DNA from: Lachnospiraceae bacterium UBA1683
GTDB taxonomy: Bacteria > Bacillota > Clostridia > Lachnospirales > Lachnospiraceae
Assembly (NCBI GenBank): GCA_002320245.1
Contig: DCKD01000006.1
Span: forward strand, 1 to 21,807
Reading direction: 5' to 3'
DNA length: 21,807 bases
A program made the position numbers and the translations under genes. Below the pieces are notes generated by a model. It saw nothing but the letters and a program-made list of their open reading frames with translations. It did not search any database and was not told the origin of the DNA. How positions within the stretch are numbered: position 1 is the stretch's first letter; every line of letters begins with the position of its first letter. Of this stretch, positions 1 to 8,035 are shown in pieces.

Positions 1-1977
1 TGCGCTGCCGTCCTCTTTTACGGTAAAGGTCATCTTGCCTGTCTCCTCCTTTGCCGTGTTGGATTTCACGGTAATCGTATTGTCCTCAGCCACCGTGAAG
101 GTCACCTTGCCCGGATTCTTCGTATACCCGTCCGGGACAGAGACTTCCTCGATGGTATGTAAGCCCCATGTCAGTGCTTTCACAGATGCCTGTCCTTTTT
201 CATCGGTGGTGACAACCTCCGTTGTGCCATCCGGCAAGGTATGTTTGAATTTCACCCCCGGGATCACAATGTCCGTACCTTTGAGTTTCTTGACGATGTT
301 CAGGTTCAGGGACTGCTCCGGGATGATTGGGTGGTTGTAGGTTTCTACTGTTTCTACTAATCCCTCTGAAGTTATCTGTCTCACAAACACCTCATCATTC
401 AGTAAGTATCCTTCGGGAGGCTTTGTCTCCTGAATGGTGATTGTTCCTAATGGCAATGTTGCAGTCCCACTGGAATTTCTATAAAAATCACCTCCGGACA
501 CTTTATATGTTTCTGACAACATAGCAATACCCTGCTCATCTGTTCTTACAACCCACTGTCTTACAGCTTGTATTCCCTGTTCTTCAGGATTCGTGTCATA
601 CTGTCCTTCAAAATACCTGACTGCAAATTGCGCACCCTCAAGGCTCGCACTTCCCTGTGGTTTGTTCAAATTTGTTTCCTTATCCACTTTTCCCAGAAGA
701 ATAGCAATCGGGTCATTCTGCGGTTTATCCTTCGCATTCAACTGTGCTGTCTCATTGGGCTTTACCTGCACTGTATACACCGTCGGGTCCAGTGCATACC
801 CCTTTGGAGCTGTAATCTCTTTTACAAAGTAAGTTCCCGCATCCAGCGTACCGTTTAAGTCTGCCACGCCGTTCTTATCGGTCGTGAAACTTAATCCAGT
901 CCCTGATGTACACTCCTTATTCTTCCAGATGCCGTAAAATGCACCCTCCAGACTGTAGCAGTCATTTCCGTTCGTAATCTCTGTATTTGCGGATGTCTTC
1001 GTCAGGCGCACCGTGCCTTTCTGTTTTGGCTCCAAGTAGAACCGGCATACCGGCTGGGAATAACCATTGACATATACAGTCCCTTTCCCAATATAAGCAT
1101 CCTTTTCCGGACTGTTGAGTCTTGCCCAGACTTCGCCGAGTATCTGCGACTGGCGGTTCATATCCAGCGACCATGCCGCGATATGGATATTTCCATAATT
1201 CCAGTGGTACACCCCATTGAGCAGCCGCCAGATTATCATCTGCGTCATTAAATATTTCTGATCGGTACTCAGGTCATTGTATCCGTTGTACACAAGCGGT
1301 CCTGCCATTGCACACTGTGTCAGGGTATCCTGTGGGATTCCATATCCGAGGGCATCTACCGCACTGCATGACGAGCTCTGGAATCCTATCGTTGGGTTGA
1401 TACAATATGCCTGCACTCCGTTTACACCCAGAAGTCCTTCACTCCAATAGCCATGAACGACATTATTATTATCTGCAAGCACAATGTTGCCTATATTTCC
1501 CTTGAGCGCGCTCATATAGTCCGCCCTTGCCGCATAGGTCTCCGCCTGTATGCCGGATGTTCCAGCCTTTTCTATCCACGGGGACACCATGATATTCCCC
1601 TCCGGCATCGTAAGCGTATATTCTGCATCTTCCGCCCCATACTTTTTGGCGAACGCCTGTCGGGACACGCTCCCCTTTTCCGTGCCGTCCGTGTTGCTGA
1701 CGACAATCCCTTTGAAAACATAGCCGTCTTTTGCCATTACTTTTACCACGTAATTTTCCCCTGCATCCAGCGTCCGTTTCCGCTCTGCCGTATCGGTAAA
1801 ACTGACCGTCCCGTCCGCTACATCTTCCAGTGACACCGTGTAACTGCCCGCTTTTGGGAAAGGCTCTTCACCATCCTGTGCATGGACAATTGACATACCC
1901 GATGCAAAACCTATAACACCCAGAACGAATATCGGCAGGAATGCTAACACCGCCCGTATTATCTTTTTTGTCTGCAT
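1..1977 (-). CDS. Thioester-domain surface adhesin with SpaA/Cna-B repeats (C-terminus outside window)
   Basis: The frame is open for 659 codons from ATG at 1977 to the left edge, so the C-terminus, where a sortase signal would lie, is not seen. Residues 1-33 form a signal peptide with a KK n-region, a hydrophobic core and a likely cut after VHA. Residues 35-130 resemble an InlB-type repeat. Residues about 130-310 look like a thioester domain: a YCI motif has Cys192 and a TQMIIW motif has Gln246 and Trp250, matching the Cys and Gln signatures of covalent host-binding adhesins. Three SpaA/Cna-B domains follow (about 321-405, 424-535, 556-635). Each has an E-box ending in a GY pair (Glu387, Glu517, Glu611), suggesting internal isopeptide bonds. 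AAAGGAG lies four bases before the ATG. Function is inferred from motifs: a wall-anchored stalk with a covalent adhesive tip. Confidence 0.85.
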   Translation of the reverse strand, partial: MQTKKIIRAVLAFLPIFVLGVIGFASGMSIVHAQDGEEPFPKAGSYTVSLEDVADGTVSFTDTAERKRTLDAGENYVVKVMAKDGYVFKGIVVSNTDGTEKGSVSRQAFAKKYGAEDAEYTLTMPEGNIMVSPWIEKAGTSGIQAETYAARADYMSALKGNIGNIVLADNNNVVHGYWSEGLLGVNGVQAYCINPTIGFQSSSCSAVDALGYGIPQDTLTQCAMAGPLVYNGYNDLSTDQKYLMTQMIIWRLLNGVYHWNYGNIHIAAWSLDMNRQSQILGEVWARLNSPEKDAYIGKGTVYVNGYSQPVCRFYLEPKQKGTVRLTKTSANTEITNGNDCYSLEGAFYGIWKNKECTSGTGLSFTTDKNGVADLNGTLDAGTYFVKEITAPKGYALDPTVYTVQVKPNETAQLNAKDKPQNDPIAILLGKVDKETNLNKPQGSASLEGAQFAVRYFEGQYDTNPEEQGIQAVRQWVVRTDEQGIAMLSETYKVSGGDFYRNSSGTATLPLGTITIQETKPPEGYLLNDEVFVRQITSEGLVETVETYNHPIIPEQSLNLNIVKKLKGTDIVIPGVKFKHTLPDGTTEVVTTDEKGQASVKALTWGLHTIEEVSVPDGYTKNPGKVTFTVAEDNTITVKSNTAKEETGKMTFTVKEDGSA

Positions 1978-1989
1978 TTTTCTCCTTTC

Positions 1990-2018
1990 CTGAATCTGTC
2001 CTTTGCTTACAGATTCAG
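1990..2018 (-). promoter_or_regulatory. Hairpin just upstream of the adhesin ribosome binding site
   Basis: CTGAATCTGT (1990-1999) and ACAGATTCAG (2009-2018) are a perfect 10-bp inverted repeat with a 9-base loop. On the minus strand it ends a few bases before AAAGGAG of the adhesin gene, so it could affect translation initiation. On the plus strand it is followed by ATTTTTTC and could also act as a terminator in that direction. No protein or ligand is implied. Confidence 0.5.
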
Positions 2019-2373
2019 ATTTTTTCTCTCTTTACCGGAATATTTCGAAGCCTCCGTCTCCGGACACTCTCTTCTTTCTCATTCTGTTTTATATGCTTTT
2101 CCATTCCCTCCGGTAATCAGTCAGTCCTCCTTCGGAAAAGCAAATGGCTGGTAAATAGCAAAAGTTGCTGTCAAAAGTAAACCAGCCTGAAAGAGAATAG
2201 GGCAAGCATAGGCATCCCCCCCTGTCTTTGTAGATTCATTCAAACATTGAAATAAGCTGGCGATATGCCAAAGATAAAAGAATTATTAGAATGTTTGATT
2301 CGTGAAGACATCGTACCATAAATCCCGCCGCTTCACAAGATAGAAAATTTATTTTGTAAAAAATGCTGAAAAT

Positions 2374-2404
2374 AAAAAACTGTAGTCAGTAATCCCAACC
2401 ACAG
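2374..2404 (-). terminator. Probable terminator of tRNA-Thr
   Basis: On the minus strand CTGTGG pairs with CTACAG (one G-T pair) around a 13-base loop, directly followed by six Ts and further T-rich sequence. It lies about 130 bases past the tRNA 3' end. The stem is short, so the call is moderate. Confidence 0.45.
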
Positions 2405-2535
2405 CTTTTTCTCTTTTCATCTAAAACACGGCATAGCCGCACTCAGTTTTATTTTTATTAAATGGAATAACAACCATCACACCTGTACAAACATGAACAA
2501 ATCTACCAAAGAATATTTTTATCCATTTTCCTGTA

Positions 2536-2608
2536 AGCCGAAAATCGGACTCGAACCGACGACCCCTTCATTACGAGTGAAGTGCTCTACCAACTGAGCT
2601 ATTTCGGC
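2536..2608 (-). tRNA. tRNA-Thr (anticodon CGT)
   Basis: Read on the minus strand, a full cloverleaf forms. The acceptor pairs GCCGAAA/TTTCGGC, the D stem GCTC/GAGC, and the anticodon stem CTTCA/TGAAG. The loop CTCGTAA gives anticodon CGT (reads ACG). The T arm is GTCGG-TTCGAGT-CCGAT with one G-T pair. The discriminator base is T and CCA is not encoded. The 73-base length is normal. It has its own promoter upstream and is the first feature before the adhesin region, so its 3' end is a plausible integration site, although no repeated 3' fragment is visible here. Confidence 0.96.
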
Positions 2609-2633
2609 ATTGGCTAAATAACGAACCTTTGCT

Positions 2634-2662
2634 ATTATATCGTCTTTTGCCCCAAATTTCAA
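2634..2662 (-). promoter_or_regulatory. Promoter of tRNA-Thr
   Basis: On the minus strand TTGAAA (2662-2657), a 17-base spacer and TATAAT (2639-2634) form a near-consensus vegetative promoter about 25 bases before the tRNA 5' end. Confidence 0.8.
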
Positions 2663-2676
2663 CTACTTTTTATATT

Positions 2677-2718
2677 TTCGCAATAATTTTCACAATAATT
2701 CACGATAATTCGCGCGAT
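2677..2718. repeat. Imperfect 11- to 12-bp tandem repeat upstream of the tRNA promoter
   Basis: Three adjacent AT-rich units of the form TTCGCAATAATT, TTCACAATAATT and TCACGATAATT occur just upstream of the tRNA promoter, downstream of the mscS stop. They could be an upstream activating AT tract or a remnant. Nothing else is seen between the tRNA and mscS. Confidence 0.45.
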
Positions 2719-2775
2719 TACTTGTGTTTCCGCCCGGCAATACACAGATTTATAAGGAACAACTGTGCAAGTCCA

Positions 2776-3675
2776 TCACTGCAGATTATCTTTGTAACTC
2801 TGCATATGCACCGTAAGCTGATTATATGGAATATCAATTTCCTCTTCGTCAAACTTCAGCTTAATCTGCTCCAACAATTCCCACCTTGTATTCCAATATC
2901 CCTCTGTTTTTACCCACGCGCGTACTCCGAGCACTACCGCATTGTCGCCAAGTGAATCAACAAACACACGCCATTCCTCATCCGTGAGGATGCTGGGATG
3001 CCCCTTCAGGAGCTGCTCCAGCAGCAGTTTTGCCTTCTTTAAATCTGACTGGTAGGAAATTCCCACTTTCAAATCCAACTGCCGCTCTGCTTTTGCAGTT
3101 ACGTTTGTCAGACTGTTATTCGTCAGCGTTCCATTTGGAATGACAATCGTTTTGTTGTCTACGGTACTTAACTTTGTATAGAAAATTTTAATCTCTTTGA
3201 CCGTTCCCTCGTTCCTGTTCGTGTCCTCTATGATATAATCTCCGACGGTGAACGGACGGAGCATCAGAATCAGCACTCCTCCCGCAAAATTAGTAAGTAC
3301 GCCCTGTAATGCCAATGAGATTCCGACACCCGCAGATGCAAACAGAACGGTTATGGAAGACAACTCAATTCCGAGATTTCCCGCAACGATAATCAAAAGC
3401 AAAACGTAAAGCCCGAACTTTAACATAGAATCGACAAACTGTGCAATCCCGGTATCCGCACCCTTTCTCTGGAATGAATACTGTACGCTCCTGCGAATCC
3501 ATTTGATCAGAAACCTTCCGATTAAAAAAATGATAACCGCAATTAATGCTTTAATTCCAAAATTGATAAAGTCCGGAATATGGTCTTGAATATAGCTGTT
3601 AAACTGACTCATGTTCTGACTCACTTCGTTTACAGATTCCTGTGCCGACTGCTGCAGCTCATCTGCTGTTGTCAT
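2776..3675 (-). CDS. MscS-family mechanosensitive ion channel
   Basis: A 299-residue small-conductance mechanosensitive channel of the inner membrane, which opens under high membrane tension to release solutes during osmotic downshock. Three membrane spans are visible near residues 32-58, 78-98 and 102-135. The third is Gly/Ala-rich (ASAGVGISLALQG, then NFAGGVLI), the hallmark of the MscS pore helix. A beta domain with VGDYI and a C-terminal alpha/beta domain follow. The ATG at 3675 is chosen because GGAGGA precedes it at good distance. An upstream in-frame ATG at 3696 would overlap that site. It lies 38 bases after pgeF and is probably the last gene of the run. Confidence 0.88.
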   Translation of the reverse strand: MTTADELQQSAQESVNEVSQNMSQFNSYIQDHIPDFINFGIKALIAVIIFLIGRFLIKWIRRSVQYSFQRKGADTGIAQFVDSMLKFGLYVLLLIIVAGNLGIELSSITVLFASAGVGISLALQGVLTNFAGGVLILMLRPFTVGDYIIEDTNRNEGTVKEIKIFYTKLSTVDNKTIVIPNGTLTNNSLTNVTAKAERQLDLKVGISYQSDLKKAKLLLEQLLKGHPSILTDEEWRVFVDSLGDNAVVLGVRAWVKTEGYWNTRWELLEQIKLKFDEEEIDIPYNQLTVHMQSYKDNLQ

Positions 3676-3713
3676 ATATCTTCCTCCGTTTCCCATCTGT
3701 CTGTAATATGTTT

Positions 3714-4577
3714 CTATTGCTCCGGTTCTGCCCGCAATGCCAAAAATGCCGCGAGATTGCCCCGCTTATCCCCCATTGTCCGATGGGAGTACAAAAGATT
3801 GCTGTTGCAATGTGTACACACATTTGTTACCGCCATATGCTCCGGCAGGATTCCCGCTTCTGCAAATACAATCTCATTTGCTTTCCACAGATCCAACTGA
3901 TATTTTCCGTTTTCTTTTTTATAAAATAAATCCTTCCAGTAAACCCCGGCAAAATTCTCTCGGAACTTCAAAATAACATCTTCACTGACCTCATAACAGT
4001 CCATGCAGATGGACGGTCCGATTGCCGCCAGAATATCTGCCGGATTACTGCCAAATTGCTGCCTCATCATACGGACCGTCTCTTTTCCGATTTTTCCTAC
4101 TGTTCCACGCCAGCCGGAGTGGCTCAGCCCAATCACGCGCTTTACCGGATCCACAAAATACAGCGGCACGCAATCTGCATAGAATGTCACAAGACAGATA
4201 TCCGGAACATTCGTAACCAGTCCGTCCACATCCGTATACTCCACCGGACGGGTAAATCCCATTCCACGGTCCTGCTCTGTCACGACACGCACATTGATTG
4301 TGTGTGTCTGCTGCGAAAACACCATATTTTCACATTTCACACCGATAGCGGCTGCAATCCTGCGGTAATTTTCCCTCACAGCATCTTCACTGTCTCCTCT
4401 TGTAAAACTCAGGTTCAATGAAGAATAGCAGCCTTCGCTGACTCCTCCGAGCCGGGTGGAAAACCCATGACGCACGACTCCGGTGTCCGCCAGAAGCGGA
4501 TATTCCAGAAATGGAGTGTCCGTCTCCACCTCCCGGAAAACGGGTTCCTGATTTTTATAGTTCAATCCAAGACTCAT
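3714..4577 (-). CDS. pgeF: Peptidoglycan editing factor PgeF (YfiH/laccase-domain family)
   Basis: A 287-residue member of the YfiH family. Members remove misincorporated amino acids from UDP-MurNAc precursors, and some have purine nucleoside phosphorylase or oxidase activity in vitro. The zinc ligands of the family are present: His92 in QQTH, Cys136 in YADC and His153 in SHSGWRGT. The C-terminal CTHCNSNLLYSHR motif is also intact. GGAGG precedes the ATG by seven bases. It follows yraN after 44 bases in the same run, a common clostridial neighbourhood. Length and motifs are normal. The cell-wall role is from family knowledge, not from this sequence alone. Confidence 0.9.
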   Translation of the reverse strand: MSLGLNYKNQEPVFREVETDTPFLEYPLLADTGVVRHGFSTRLGGVSEGCYSSLNLSFTRGDSEDAVRENYRRIAAAIGVKCENMVFSQQTHTINVRVVTEQDRGMGFTRPVEYTDVDGLVTNVPDICLVTFYADCVPLYFVDPVKRVIGLSHSGWRGTVGKIGKETVRMMRQQFGSNPADILAAIGPSICMDCYEVSEDVILKFRENFAGVYWKDLFYKKENGKYQLDLWKANEIVFAEAGILPEHMAVTNVCTHCNSNLLYSHRTMGDKRGNLAAFLALRAEPEQ

Positions 4578-4621
4578 ATCATTTCCTCCCGAAACTTTCT
4601 GATTGCAAATATACCGATATG

Positions 4622-4972
4622 CTAAACCCCTTCAAACGCATTTTTGATAAGTGCTATTTTATGCTCCTCGATTCCGACCACATCAAACCTGCATGGCACA
4701 TCCTGCCGAATGTGGTGTTCCGTCATGTAATATAAGGCACAGTGATAAATCGTCTGCTGCTTTTTCCCGTTAACCGCTTCAAGGGGATTTCCCGACTGAC
4801 CGCTTTTCCGGTATTTAACCTCACAAAATACAAGGTACTCTCCATCCTTTGCTACAATGTCAATCTCACCGATGCGGCACCGGTAATTATACTCCAGTAT
4901 CTGATATCCCTGCTGTTCCAGATAATATCCCGCCGCCTGCTCATAAATACTTCCAACCTGCCGTTTATTCAT
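4622..4972 (-). CDS. YraN family (UPF0102) nuclease-like protein
   Basis: A 116-residue protein of the YraN/UPF0102 family, a compact Holliday-junction-resolvase-like endonuclease fold whose cellular role is not settled. The nuclease signature is present: GEID (Glu36, Asp38), then after a short hairpin EVK (Glu51, Lys53) in CEVKYR. An in-frame upstream ATG at 4999 would add nine residues, but the ATG at 4972 is preceded by GGAGAAA and yields the usual family start (GSIYEQAAGYYLEQQGY). It sits 38 bases after rnhB, a widely conserved pairing. Confidence 0.88.
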   Translation of the reverse strand: MNKRQVGSIYEQAAGYYLEQQGYQILEYNYRCRIGEIDIVAKDGEYLVFCEVKYRKSGQSGNPLEAVNGKKQQTIYHCALYYMTEHHIRQDVPCRFDVVGIEEHKIALIKNAFEGV

Positions 4973-5010
4973 ACACTTTCTCCGCATGATACAGTGCACC
5001 AGTGTACTGA

Positions 5011-5769
5011 TTACAAAACGTTTTTGATAAATGTCCTGCGATGAATCGGTGACGGGCCATATTTCTTCAACGCTGCAATATGCTCCGCCGAGCCGTATCC
5101 TTTATGTTTTGCAAACCCATACTGGGGAAGGATCTCATCATACTGCACCATCAGCCGGTCTCTTGTCACTTTGGCAAGAATACTTGCCGCCGCAATTGAC
5201 ACGCTTTTCGCATCACCCTTGATAATCGGCACCTGGCAGATGTCTACTTCCGGTATCGTCACTGCGTCATTAAGCAAAATCTCCGGCATCACACCAAGCT
5301 TCCCGATTGCCTCCCTCATTGCCTCGTAAGTTGCCTGCAGTATGTTAATCTCATCAATTCTCGCCGGGGATGCCATCCCGACTCCGGTTGCCACCGCCTT
5401 CTCCATAATCTCGTCGTAAAGTTTTTCCCGTTTTTTTGCAGAAAGCTTTTTGGAATCATTGAGATACAGAATCTCACAATCCTCCGGTAAAATCACTGCC
5501 CCCGCCACAACCGGGCCTGCCAGAGGTCCTCTTCCCGCCTCATCAATTCCGCAAATCATCTGACACGCGGCATAACAGTGCTCAAACTCCCGCATTCCCT
5601 CCAAACGTTCCCGCTCTTCCTGAAGTTTTTCTTCCTGTTTTTTATATTTGCAAATCAGGTTCTGTACGCCGATTCGTGTGTCTTTTGCATATTTCTGATA
5701 CAATCCCTGCACCTGTTTTTGGTTAGCACTCTCAAACCTTTGTCTGATGATACTGATTTTCTCACTCAT
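5011..5769 (-). CDS. rnhB: Ribonuclease HII
   Basis: A 252-residue RNase HII, which cuts RNA in RNA/DNA hybrids and single ribonucleotides in DNA using divalent metals. The active-site set is complete: Asp76-Glu77 in GIDEAGRGPLAGPVVAGAV, Asp168 in LLNDAV and Asp186 in KGDAKS. The first about 65 residues form a charged, probably helical extension, as in the Bacillus subtilis enzyme. The start overlaps the stop of the signal peptidase gene by eight bases, indicating translational coupling. Confidence 0.95.
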   Translation of the reverse strand: MSEKISIIRQRFESANQKQVQGLYQKYAKDTRIGVQNLICKYKKQEEKLQEERERLEGMREFEHCYAACQMICGIDEAGRGPLAGPVVAGAVILPEDCEILYLNDSKKLSAKKREKLYDEIMEKAVATGVGMASPARIDEINILQATYEAMREAIGKLGVMPEILLNDAVTIPEVDICQVPIIKGDAKSVSIAAASILAKVTRDRLMVQYDEILPQYGFAKHKGYGSAEHIAALKKYGPSPIHRRTFIKNVL

Positions 5770-6304
5770 GCTTAATCACTCCAAATTTATCAAACGGCCA
5801 GATTCGAATCCATGCCCTTCCCATCAGCTCACTTCTGTGCAAAATACCGACGGACGGGTCCCGGCTGTCCGAACTGTGATTCCTGTTATCCCCGAGCACG
5901 AAATATTCGTCTTCACCCAACGTAATTGGCTCTGCTGCTATTCCCGGATCTTCCATCAGCTCATTCCCGTAATTCTCATCCAACAACTCACCGTTGATAT
6001 AAACATAACCGTCCATTATCTGCACCGTTTCTCCCGGAAGTCCGATAATTCTCTTGATATAGTATGTATTCTGCTCGTATTGGAACGGGAAGACGATGAT
6101 TTCAAACCGTTTCGGACTCCGGAACCGGTAACTGATTTTATCCACAATCAGATTATCCCCGTCTGAAAGTGTTGTTTCCATCGAATGTCCGCTTACCTTT
6201 GTGCGCTGACCTACAAAGGTAATAATCAGCAGAGACAGTCCTACAATTATGATGATGTAAATGAGCCATCCAAACAGCTCCCGAAATATGCTTTTCTCTT
6301 CCAT
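5762..6304 (-). CDS. lepB: Signal peptidase I (second copy)
   Basis: A 180-residue type I signal peptidase that cleaves leader peptides from exported proteins at the outer face of the membrane. One N-terminal membrane span is seen (about residues 11-32), then the catalytic Ser41 in SGHSM, the general base Lys84 in YIKRIIGLPGE, and the C-terminal GDNR..SSDSR box. The ATG at 6304 has AGAGG in front. The upstream frame would use a TTG at 6325. The protein is a short Gram-positive-type enzyme. A related gene lies on the other side of rbgA. Confidence 0.94.
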   Translation of the reverse strand: MEEKSIFRELFGWLIYIIIIVGLSLLIITFVGQRTKVSGHSMETTLSDGDNLIVDKISYRFRSPKRFEIIVFPFQYEQNTYYIKRIIGLPGETVQIMDGYVYINGELLDENYGNELMEDPGIAAEPITLGEDEYFVLGDNRNHSSDSRDPSVGILHRSELMGRAWIRIWPFDKFGVIKHE

Positions 6305-6377
6305 GCTAACCTCTTTTTCTGTCAAACTATCTTCGTTTCTGAAAAAAAATTTCCCTTATCTGTGCTCTTCCTAAAAA

Positions 6378-7226
6378 TCACATTGATTCGGGAAATTCCA
6401 GTGTAATCCTTCCCAATCTTCCGTTCCTGAAATCATCCAACAGAAGTCTTGCTGCTTTTTCCGTATCAAATTCATTTCCACGGACCAGACAGTGTCTGCT
6501 CTCGGCAACACTGCGCAAAAGTGCAAAGCCATCCCCCGCCTCTTCAACCCCGTACTTCTTAGCAAGCACACCGGAGTATTTCTCTATGAGAAAATGGCAC
6601 AATTCCGCTGCCAGTTCTTCCGTGTTCAGAATCTCGTCTTTGATAGAACCGATATATGCAAGTTTCAGCCCTACATTCTGATCCTCAAATTTAGGCCAGA
6701 GAATTCCCGGCGTATCCAGAAGCTCTACATTTTTGTTCAGGCGAATCCACTGCTTTCCTTTCGTCACACCCGGTTTATTTCCGGTTTTCGCACAGGCTTT
6801 TCCCGCAAGTGCATTGATAAATGTAGATTTTCCTACATTCGGAATACCTACCACCATCGCACGTACCGGACGATTCAGAATCCCGCGCTTTCTGTCACGT
6901 TCAATTTTTTCCTTACAGGCGTCCTGAATCACGCTGTGAATGGACTTGATTCCGCCGCCTTTCTTAGAATTCACCTTGACTGCTGAGTAGCCTTTTCCTC
7001 TGAAATACTCAATCCATGCATCATTCCATTTCTCTTCCGCCAAATCTGACTTATTCAGCAGAATCAGCCTTGCTTTATTTTTGCCCAGTTCATCAATATC
7101 CGGATTCCGGCTGCTCATCGGAATTCTCGCATCTACAAGCTCAATCACCAAATCAATCAGCTTAATATTTTCCTGCATCATTCTTCTCGCTTTGGTCATA
7201 TGACCTGGATACCATTGAAAATGCAT
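6378..7226 (-). CDS. rbgA: Ribosome biogenesis GTPase RbgA (YlqF)
   Basis: A 282-residue circularly permuted GTPase needed for late assembly of the 50S subunit in Firmicutes. The motifs come in the permuted order: G4 NKSD (58-61), then G1 GIPNVGKST (127-135), a G2-like GVTKG, and G3 DTPG (171-174). The N-terminus FQWYPGHMTKARR is diagnostic. The C-terminal domain (about 185-282) is the ANTAR-like helical part that touches rRNA. GGAGG precedes the ATG. It sits between two signal peptidase genes and close to rplS, which matches its role in large-subunit assembly. Confidence 0.95.
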   Translation of the reverse strand: MHFQWYPGHMTKARRMMQENIKLIDLVIELVDARIPMSSRNPDIDELGKNKARLILLNKSDLAEEKWNDAWIEYFRGKGYSAVKVNSKKGGGIKSIHSVIQDACKEKIERDRKRGILNRPVRAMVVGIPNVGKSTFINALAGKACAKTGNKPGVTKGKQWIRLNKNVELLDTPGILWPKFEDQNVGLKLAYIGSIKDEILNTEELAAELCHFLIEKYSGVLAKKYGVEEAGDGFALLRSVAESRHCLVRGNEFDTEKAARLLLDDFRNGRLGRITLEFPESM

Positions 7227-7263
7227 AATGTCCTCCTGTCTTTGTCACTTTTCTTCGTAACTG

Positions 7264-7884
7264 TCATTTCACAAATCCAAAATTTCCGCCGAAACTTGTC
7301 ACGAACCAGACCTTTCCGTAAATATCACTTCGCGTCACATTTCCGACATCTGCCAGCCGGCTGTCATCACTGCCCTCACAGTTATCACCAAGCACAAAAT
7401 ACTCCGTTTCGCCAAGTTCCACCGGTTCTTCCGCAATCCCCGCAAACCCGATATCTGAAACATATACATCCTTTTTGAGCGCTTCTCCGTTGATGTACAC
7501 CTTTCCATCCTTGATTTGCACCGTCTCCCCGGGAAGACCGACCACCCGCTTAATTGAATAATGCGTATTTTCGTTTCCATTGGGTTTAAATGCAATGATG
7601 TCTCCGCGCCCCGGTTTCTTTGCATTATAAACCATTCTGTCTATCAGTACAACATCCCCATTTTTCAGAACAGGCCTCATGGAATCTCCTGCATTGCTGA
7701 CACGCTGTCCAAACAGGCTTACAAGCATCCACGCCAGTACACAGACCGCAATGATTTCTACAAGCCAGATGATAATTTCCTTCATTTTACCCGCATTAAA
7801 CGAGCGGTATCCTCTGCGGAAATGCAATCTCGTTTTACGTTTTTTCTTCGTCCGCCGACCATTCTTCACTTTTGACATCTTCAT
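7264..7884 (-). CDS. lepB: Signal peptidase I (first copy, basic N-terminal tail)
   Basis: A 206-residue type I signal peptidase. The cytosolic tail (residues 1-33) is unusually basic (KNGRRTKKKRKTRLHFRRGYR). One membrane span follows at about 36-58, then Ser68 in AGDSM, Lys112 in SIKRVVGLPGE and the GDN..GSDDSR box. Three in-frame ATGs lie close together at 7890, 7884 and 7878. The one at 7884 stands seven bases after GAGG and is preferred. TATAAT immediately upstream (7901-7896) could be a -10 box, but no clear -35 was found because a palindromic repeat lies there. It shares about 40-50% residues by eye with the copy after rbgA. Confidence 0.93.
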   Translation of the reverse strand: MKMSKVKNGRRTKKKRKTRLHFRRGYRSFNAGKMKEIIIWLVEIIAVCVLAWMLVSLFGQRVSNAGDSMRPVLKNGDVVLIDRMVYNAKKPGRGDIIAFKPNGNENTHYSIKRVVGLPGETVQIKDGKVYINGEALKKDVYVSDIGFAGIAEEPVELGETEYFVLGDNCEGSDDSRLADVGNVTRSDIYGKVWFVTSFGGNFGFVK

Positions 7885-7908
7885 CGACATACCTCATTAT
7901 ACAAAGGG

Positions 7909-7962
7909 GGAGAGCAGAGGGGACAGTCCCCTTTGCAAAAGGGACTGTCCCCTCTGCTCTCC
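7909..7962. repeat. Long palindromic repeat, copy 1 (GGGGACAGTCCC family)
   Basis: Two perfect 22-bp arms (7909-7930 and 7941-7962) enclose a 10-base loop that is itself nearly palindromic (TTTGCAAA). The core GGGGACAGTCCC recurs in copies at 17138-17202 and 18131-18187. The right flank holds TTTTCAGAAT at 7964-7973, a motif also next to the other copies. It lies between the rplS terminator and the first signal peptidase gene. Confidence 0.9.
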
Positions 7963-7991
7963 GTTTTCAGAATTGTTTTACAATTAAGAAA

Positions 7992-8022
7992 AGGGACAAA
8001 CTACAAATTTGTAATTGTCCCT
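7992..8022 (-). terminator. Terminator of rplS
   Basis: On the minus strand AGGGACAA/TTGTCCCT arms (8 bp) enclose the palindrome TACAAATTTGTA, and the stem runs into TTTTCTT. It begins 14 bases after the rplS stop, so it should end or attenuate the rplS transcript before the signal peptidase gene. Confidence 0.7.
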
Positions 8023-8035
8023 CTCTCATCATAAA

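Larger units (their letters stand above)
1978..2535. other. Long leader/intergenic region between tRNA-Thr and the adhesin
   Basis: No convincing gene lies in this 558-bp stretch. Besides the hairpin at 1990-2018 it holds a two-level stem-loop at 2146-2187. The outer arms are GGCTGGT and ACCAGCC. An inner AGCAA/TTGCT stem is seen on the minus strand, followed by a T-rich run and AAGGAGG with no start codon at a usable distance. Two short minus-strand frames (2015-2104, 29 residues, Lys/Arg-rich; 2171-2239, 22 residues) have poor or absent ribosome binding sites. The layout suggests a long, folded 5' untranslated region for the adhesin, but no clear promoter for it was found. Confidence 0.4.

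Noticed and set aside
2015..2104. 29-residue Lys/Arg-rich frame upstream of the adhesin
   Set aside because: GGAGG is only two bases from its ATG, too close for normal initiation. No further support as a leader peptide.
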